5,947 bases of DNA, taken from assembly GCA_009992615.1 (NCBI GenBank), contig JAACVA010000130.1, positions 1 through 5,947 of the forward strand, written 5' to 3'. Position 1 is the stretch's first letter. Every line of letters begins with the position of its first letter. The translations under genes were made by a program, and so were the position numbers. Positions 5,116 to 5,947 of the stretch are shown here, in pieces. The DNA is from Rhodobacterales bacterium (GTDB taxonomy: Bacteria > Pseudomonadota > Alphaproteobacteria > Rhodobacterales > Rhodobacteraceae). A model generated the notes under the pieces. That model saw nothing but the letters and a program-made list of their open reading frames with translations. It did no database searches and had not been told where the DNA came from.

Positions 5116-5622
5116 TCAGCGCAACCAGGCGCCATAGGGCGGATGCTGTGCCGCCATGTCCTGAAACAGCCAGACCATGCGATCCAGAAACCACAGCTTG
5201 GCCATCACGCTGAGGGTGCAGCCCAGCATGACCGCCCAGGGCAGAAGCCCCCACAGCCCCCAGGCCAGCGGGATCAATCCAAGCACCGCAAGCGCCGACA
5301 GCCAGGTCGCCGCGCGGGCGTGATGCCCGGGAATCGGCACGGTTCCGGCATTCAGCCAGACACGTTCGCCCAGAACCGCCCGGCTGAGCCAGTGGCGGGT
5401 ATGGGTCGGGGGCGGAAACGCGCCGGGGTTGACCCAGGTCCAGACCAGCAACAGCGCGATCGGGATCAGGCACCACGCGCCGATCCACACCCGCCCATAG
5501 ATCGCCAGCGCCAACAGCGGCAGCACCGGCAGCCGTGTGGCACCCGACCAGGGGTTGGAGTGCCGGTCCCAGACCGGGTCGGTCATGGCGAAACTGGCGG
5601 CAAGGCGGCCCATCACGGCCAT
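5116..5622 (-). CDS. DUF6653-type integral membrane protein, function unknown
   Basis: 168 residues. A short N-terminus ending in DPVWDRHSNPWSGATR (15-30) is followed by hydrophobic segments at about 31-45, 46-65, 105-124 and 126-145. Polar conserved-looking loops VNPGAFPPP (64-72), VLGERVWLN (83-91) and VPIPGHHARAA (95-105), and the closing KLWFLDRMVWLFQDM (142-156), complete it. The combination VW-x-RH-x-NPWS, NP-x-x-FPPP, GER-x-WLN and WFLDRMVWL is what I recall of the DUF6653 family; no biochemical role is known to me. A four-helix inner-membrane protein is the prediction. The ATG at 5622 was chosen because GGAG lies 8 bases upstream; ATGs at 5613 and 5586 are in frame but lack this spacing. 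It precedes the M48 protease gene by 43 bases on the same strand, so the two are probably co-transcribed. Confidence 0.8.
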   Translation of the reverse strand: MAVMGRLAASFAMTDPVWDRHSNPWSGATRLPVLPLLALAIYGRVWIGAWCLIPIALLLVWTWVNPGAFPPPTHTRHWLSRAVLGERVWLNAGTVPIPGHHARAATWLSALAVLGLIPLAWGLWGLLPWAVMLGCTLSVMAKLWFLDRMVWLFQDMAAQHPPYGAWLR

Positions 5623-5630
5623 GGGCGGGT

Positions 5631-5634
5631 CTCC
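5631..5634 (-). promoter_or_regulatory. ribosome-binding site of the DUF6653-type gene
   Basis: GGAG on the - strand, 8 bases before the ATG at 5622. It favours this start over the in-frame ATG at 5613. The rest of the 111-base gap up to the DedA-type gene shows no convincing promoter. Confidence 0.5.
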
Positions 5635-5712
5635 GGTGAAGTTACCTGTCCGGTATGCCGTGAGGAGGGGCCAATGAAAAGAGCTTTGGCATTGCCTTTG
5701 CCGCCGCCGCTT

Positions 5713-5731
5713 GGCGCTGTCCTCTTGCGCC
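5713..5731 (-). terminator. possible weak hairpin just after the DedA-type gene
   Basis: On the - strand, GGCGC and GCGCC pair around a 9-base loop, two bases after the DedA-type stop codon. The stem has only 5 bp and no T run follows directly; a CTCTTTTC stretch occurs about 30 bases further on. Partial termination or read-through into the next gene are both possible. Confidence 0.2.
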
Positions 5732-5733
5732 GG

Positions 5734-5947
5734 TCAGCGGGGGCGGCGGCGGCGGGGCGCGCTGTGCCGCCACAACCAGGCCCCAAGGCCCAGGGTGACG
5801 ACCAGCCCGGCCGCTGCGCCGCTGGCATTGGACAGGATTGTCGCCACCGCCTCGAGCTGGTCGGCAAAGGTGAAACCCGCACCGACATAGAGCGTGACCC
5901 AGACGATTTCACCCAGCACGGACCAAAGCGAAAACCGCGCCCAGGCC
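5734..5947 (-). CDS. C-terminal end of a DedA-family membrane protein, partial
   Basis: The frame is open from the window edge to the TGA at 5736-5734, about 70 residues; the N-terminal part lies outside. It reads through an in-frame GTG at 5919 that is not the start, since FSLWSVLGEIVWVTLYVGAG continues across it. Two hydrophobic segments are visible (about 8-25 and 42-59 of the visible part), and the tail is very basic (PRRRRPR). The pattern LGE-x-x-WV-x-x-Y-x-G-x-GF, followed by a loop and a last helix, matches the end of DedA/SNARE-associated membrane proteins, several of which act as phospholipid flippases for undecaprenyl phosphate or phosphatidylethanolamine. Which subgroup this is cannot be told from the tail. 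It lies 111 bases before the DUF6653-type gene on the same strand. Confidence 0.75.
   Translation of the reverse strand, partial: AWARFSLWSVLGEIVWVTLYVGAGFTFADQLEAVATILSNASGAAAGLVVTLGLGAWLWRHSAPRRRRPR

Noticed and set aside
5070..5135. Upstream ATG at 5135 for the M48 protease
   Set aside because: It would overlap the DUF6653-type gene by 20 bases and add 21 polar residues before the membrane anchor. The ATG at 5072 gives the typical N-terminus.
5613..5912. A 99-codon - strand frame overlapping the DedA tail and the gap
   Set aside because: The DedA-like sequence is in a different frame of the same strand, and this one is low-complexity Arg/Pro/Ser-rich.

Overview
This 5.9 kb window is GC-rich, tightly packed chromosomal DNA with high-GC third codon positions. 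The mix of genes points to an alphaproteobacterium of the Rhodobacterales/Roseobacter type: an Entner-Doudoroff dehydratase, a 52-residue small protein, an RlmI-like RNA methyltransferase overlapping a PIN-domain gene, and a DUF6653-type membrane protein. No mobile element, CRISPR array, tRNA or rRNA was seen, and no gene-free stretch exceeds 300 bases.

Left part (1-2336). The window opens inside the 3' end of an outer-membrane beta-barrel gene on the + strand, most like the barrel of a surface lipoprotein assembly modifier (Slam). It runs tail to tail, 18 bases apart, into a complete edd gene (6-phosphogluconate dehydratase) on the - strand. Upstream of edd is a 202-base divergent control region. 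It holds a TATAGA -10-like box, a perfect TTAGCGCTAA palindrome of the LacI-family operator type, and a second group of palindromic TGCA-rich motifs. No eda aldolase gene lies next to edd within the window.

Middle part (2337-4390). On the + strand are a 52-codon gene, a 400-aa RlmI-like RNA methyltransferase gene, and a 183-aa PIN-domain ribonuclease gene that overlaps the methyltransferase by one base (TGATG). The ribosome-binding site and start codon of the methyltransferase lie inside a perfect 13-bp inverted repeat. That is the most striking non-coding signal in the window and suggests translation control. The PIN gene has no antitoxin gene beside it; its partner is the RNA methyltransferase. 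The block ends at a long imperfect hairpin.

Right part (4391-5947). Three - strand genes for membrane proteins lie in one direction: the 3' end of a DedA-family gene at the window edge, a DUF6653-type four-helix membrane protein, and a short M48 zinc metalloprotease with one N-terminal membrane anchor. The last two are 43 bases apart and are probably one transcript. The M48 gene converges on the PIN gene, with stem-loops between them.

The metabolic, RNA-modification and membrane parts look like separate transcription units. The only strong functional coupling visible is the methyltransferase/PIN overlap.
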